Positions 34,924 to 35,094 of a DNA stretch of 35,094 bases are shown here, one piece after another (positions within the stretch are counted from its first letter, which is position 1; every line of letters starts with the position of its first letter). Made by a program: the position numbers and the translations under genes. Below the pieces are notes generated by a model, which made no database searches, was not told the origin of the DNA, and worked only from the letters and a program-made list of their open reading frames with translations. This DNA comes from Pseudomonadota bacterium. Its GTDB lineage: Bacteria > Desulfobacterota > Desulfobulbia > Desulfobulbales > SURF-16. The stretch covers positions 79,021 through 114,114 of the forward strand of contig JAHILF010000066.1 in assembly GCA_018897105.1 (NCBI GenBank). The letters are read 5' to 3'.

Positions 34924-35094
34924 TGAACAATAGATACAGATTCTGTATACTTTTGCTGAGCCATGGTGCACCTCCAACATAATTTTTGTGATGAGAAATT
35001 TATTGGATTGTAACATGGCTCGTTATTACATTTTCATCTTTTGTTGTGCTCACGGCGCGCCGTGAGAATGAGAGTTTATATGAAAGTCCTTTCC
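34924..35094. other. Non-coding end of the window with two palindromes
   Basis: After the truncated sensor gene the sequence changes character to AT-rich DNA. It has atacag/ctgtat (34934-34948) and a perfect 18-bp palindrome at 35049-35066. A frame starting ATGAGAGTTTATATG at about 35068 runs off the edge and cannot be judged. The abrupt change may mark an insertion or deletion junction. Confidence 0.4.
35049..35066. repeat. Perfect 18-bp palindrome
   Basis: ctcacggcgcgccgtgag is identical on both strands with no spacer. It is GC-rich in an AT-rich setting. It could be an operator or the end of a mobile element, but nothing in the window decides this. Confidence 0.5.

Overview
The window looks like a chromosomal segment of an anaerobic, sulfate-reducer-like member of the Desulfobacterota (Desulfobulbales-like). 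This is inferred from gene content: many PAS/Cache sensor kinases, a PAS protein with the C-terminal CxxCKKIRDD zinc-knuckle tail, the ispG-proS-rsh order, an RSH synthetase with the NMYQSLHT variant, a U32 peptidase with a DUF3656-like tail, and two-cysteine-pair L28. No rRNA, tRNA, CRISPR array, intact transposase or prophage was seen, and the species cannot be named from the sequence alone.

Layout. 1-501 (-): start of a Cache-domain sensor that runs off the left edge. 1045-3247 (+): a GAF-like hypothetical protein coupled to a PAS histidine kinase. 3446-4396 (+): a DnaJ/CbpA-type co-chaperone, convergent with a U32 peptidase (4466-6571, -). 6939-7523 (+): a small PAS protein between spacers rich in inverted repeats. 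7876-12177 (+): an RND efflux membrane-fusion protein and pump without an outer-membrane factor. 12356-18766 (-): an overlapping signalling operon transcribed leftwards: periplasmic LivK-like binding protein, dCache-HAMP-PAS kinase, single-domain receiver, then a REC-PAS-PAS kinase-REC protein split by an in-frame TAG. 19103-20411 (-): a hotdog thioesterase and truA. 20412-22629: a gene-poor accessory patch with a small secreted cysteine protein, a decayed FG-GAP gene and a glycine-rich exported protein. 22630-23813 (-): an HDOD protein and its small partner. 24037-31346: housekeeping genes (fmdB-like, queA, DUF2065, ispG, proS, rsh, rpmB). 32234-34789 (+): a TonB-dependent receptor followed by YfiR, then the broken start of a membrane sensor gene.

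How the parts work together. About a third of the window is signal transduction. The binding-protein/kinase/receiver/hybrid-kinase operon has every junction overlapping by 1-4 bases, so the proteins are probably made together as one pathway; its last member is interrupted by a nonsense codon at a position where relatives usually carry glutamine. The receptor-YfiR pair is usually followed by a CHASE8-type sensor, and here that third gene is cut to a few dozen codons. The long RSH protein has lost key residues of its (p)ppGpp hydrolase site but keeps a synthetase core, so it probably only makes the alarmone. Intergenic spaces carry several unrelated families of inverted repeats, many placed between convergent genes where they may act as terminators.
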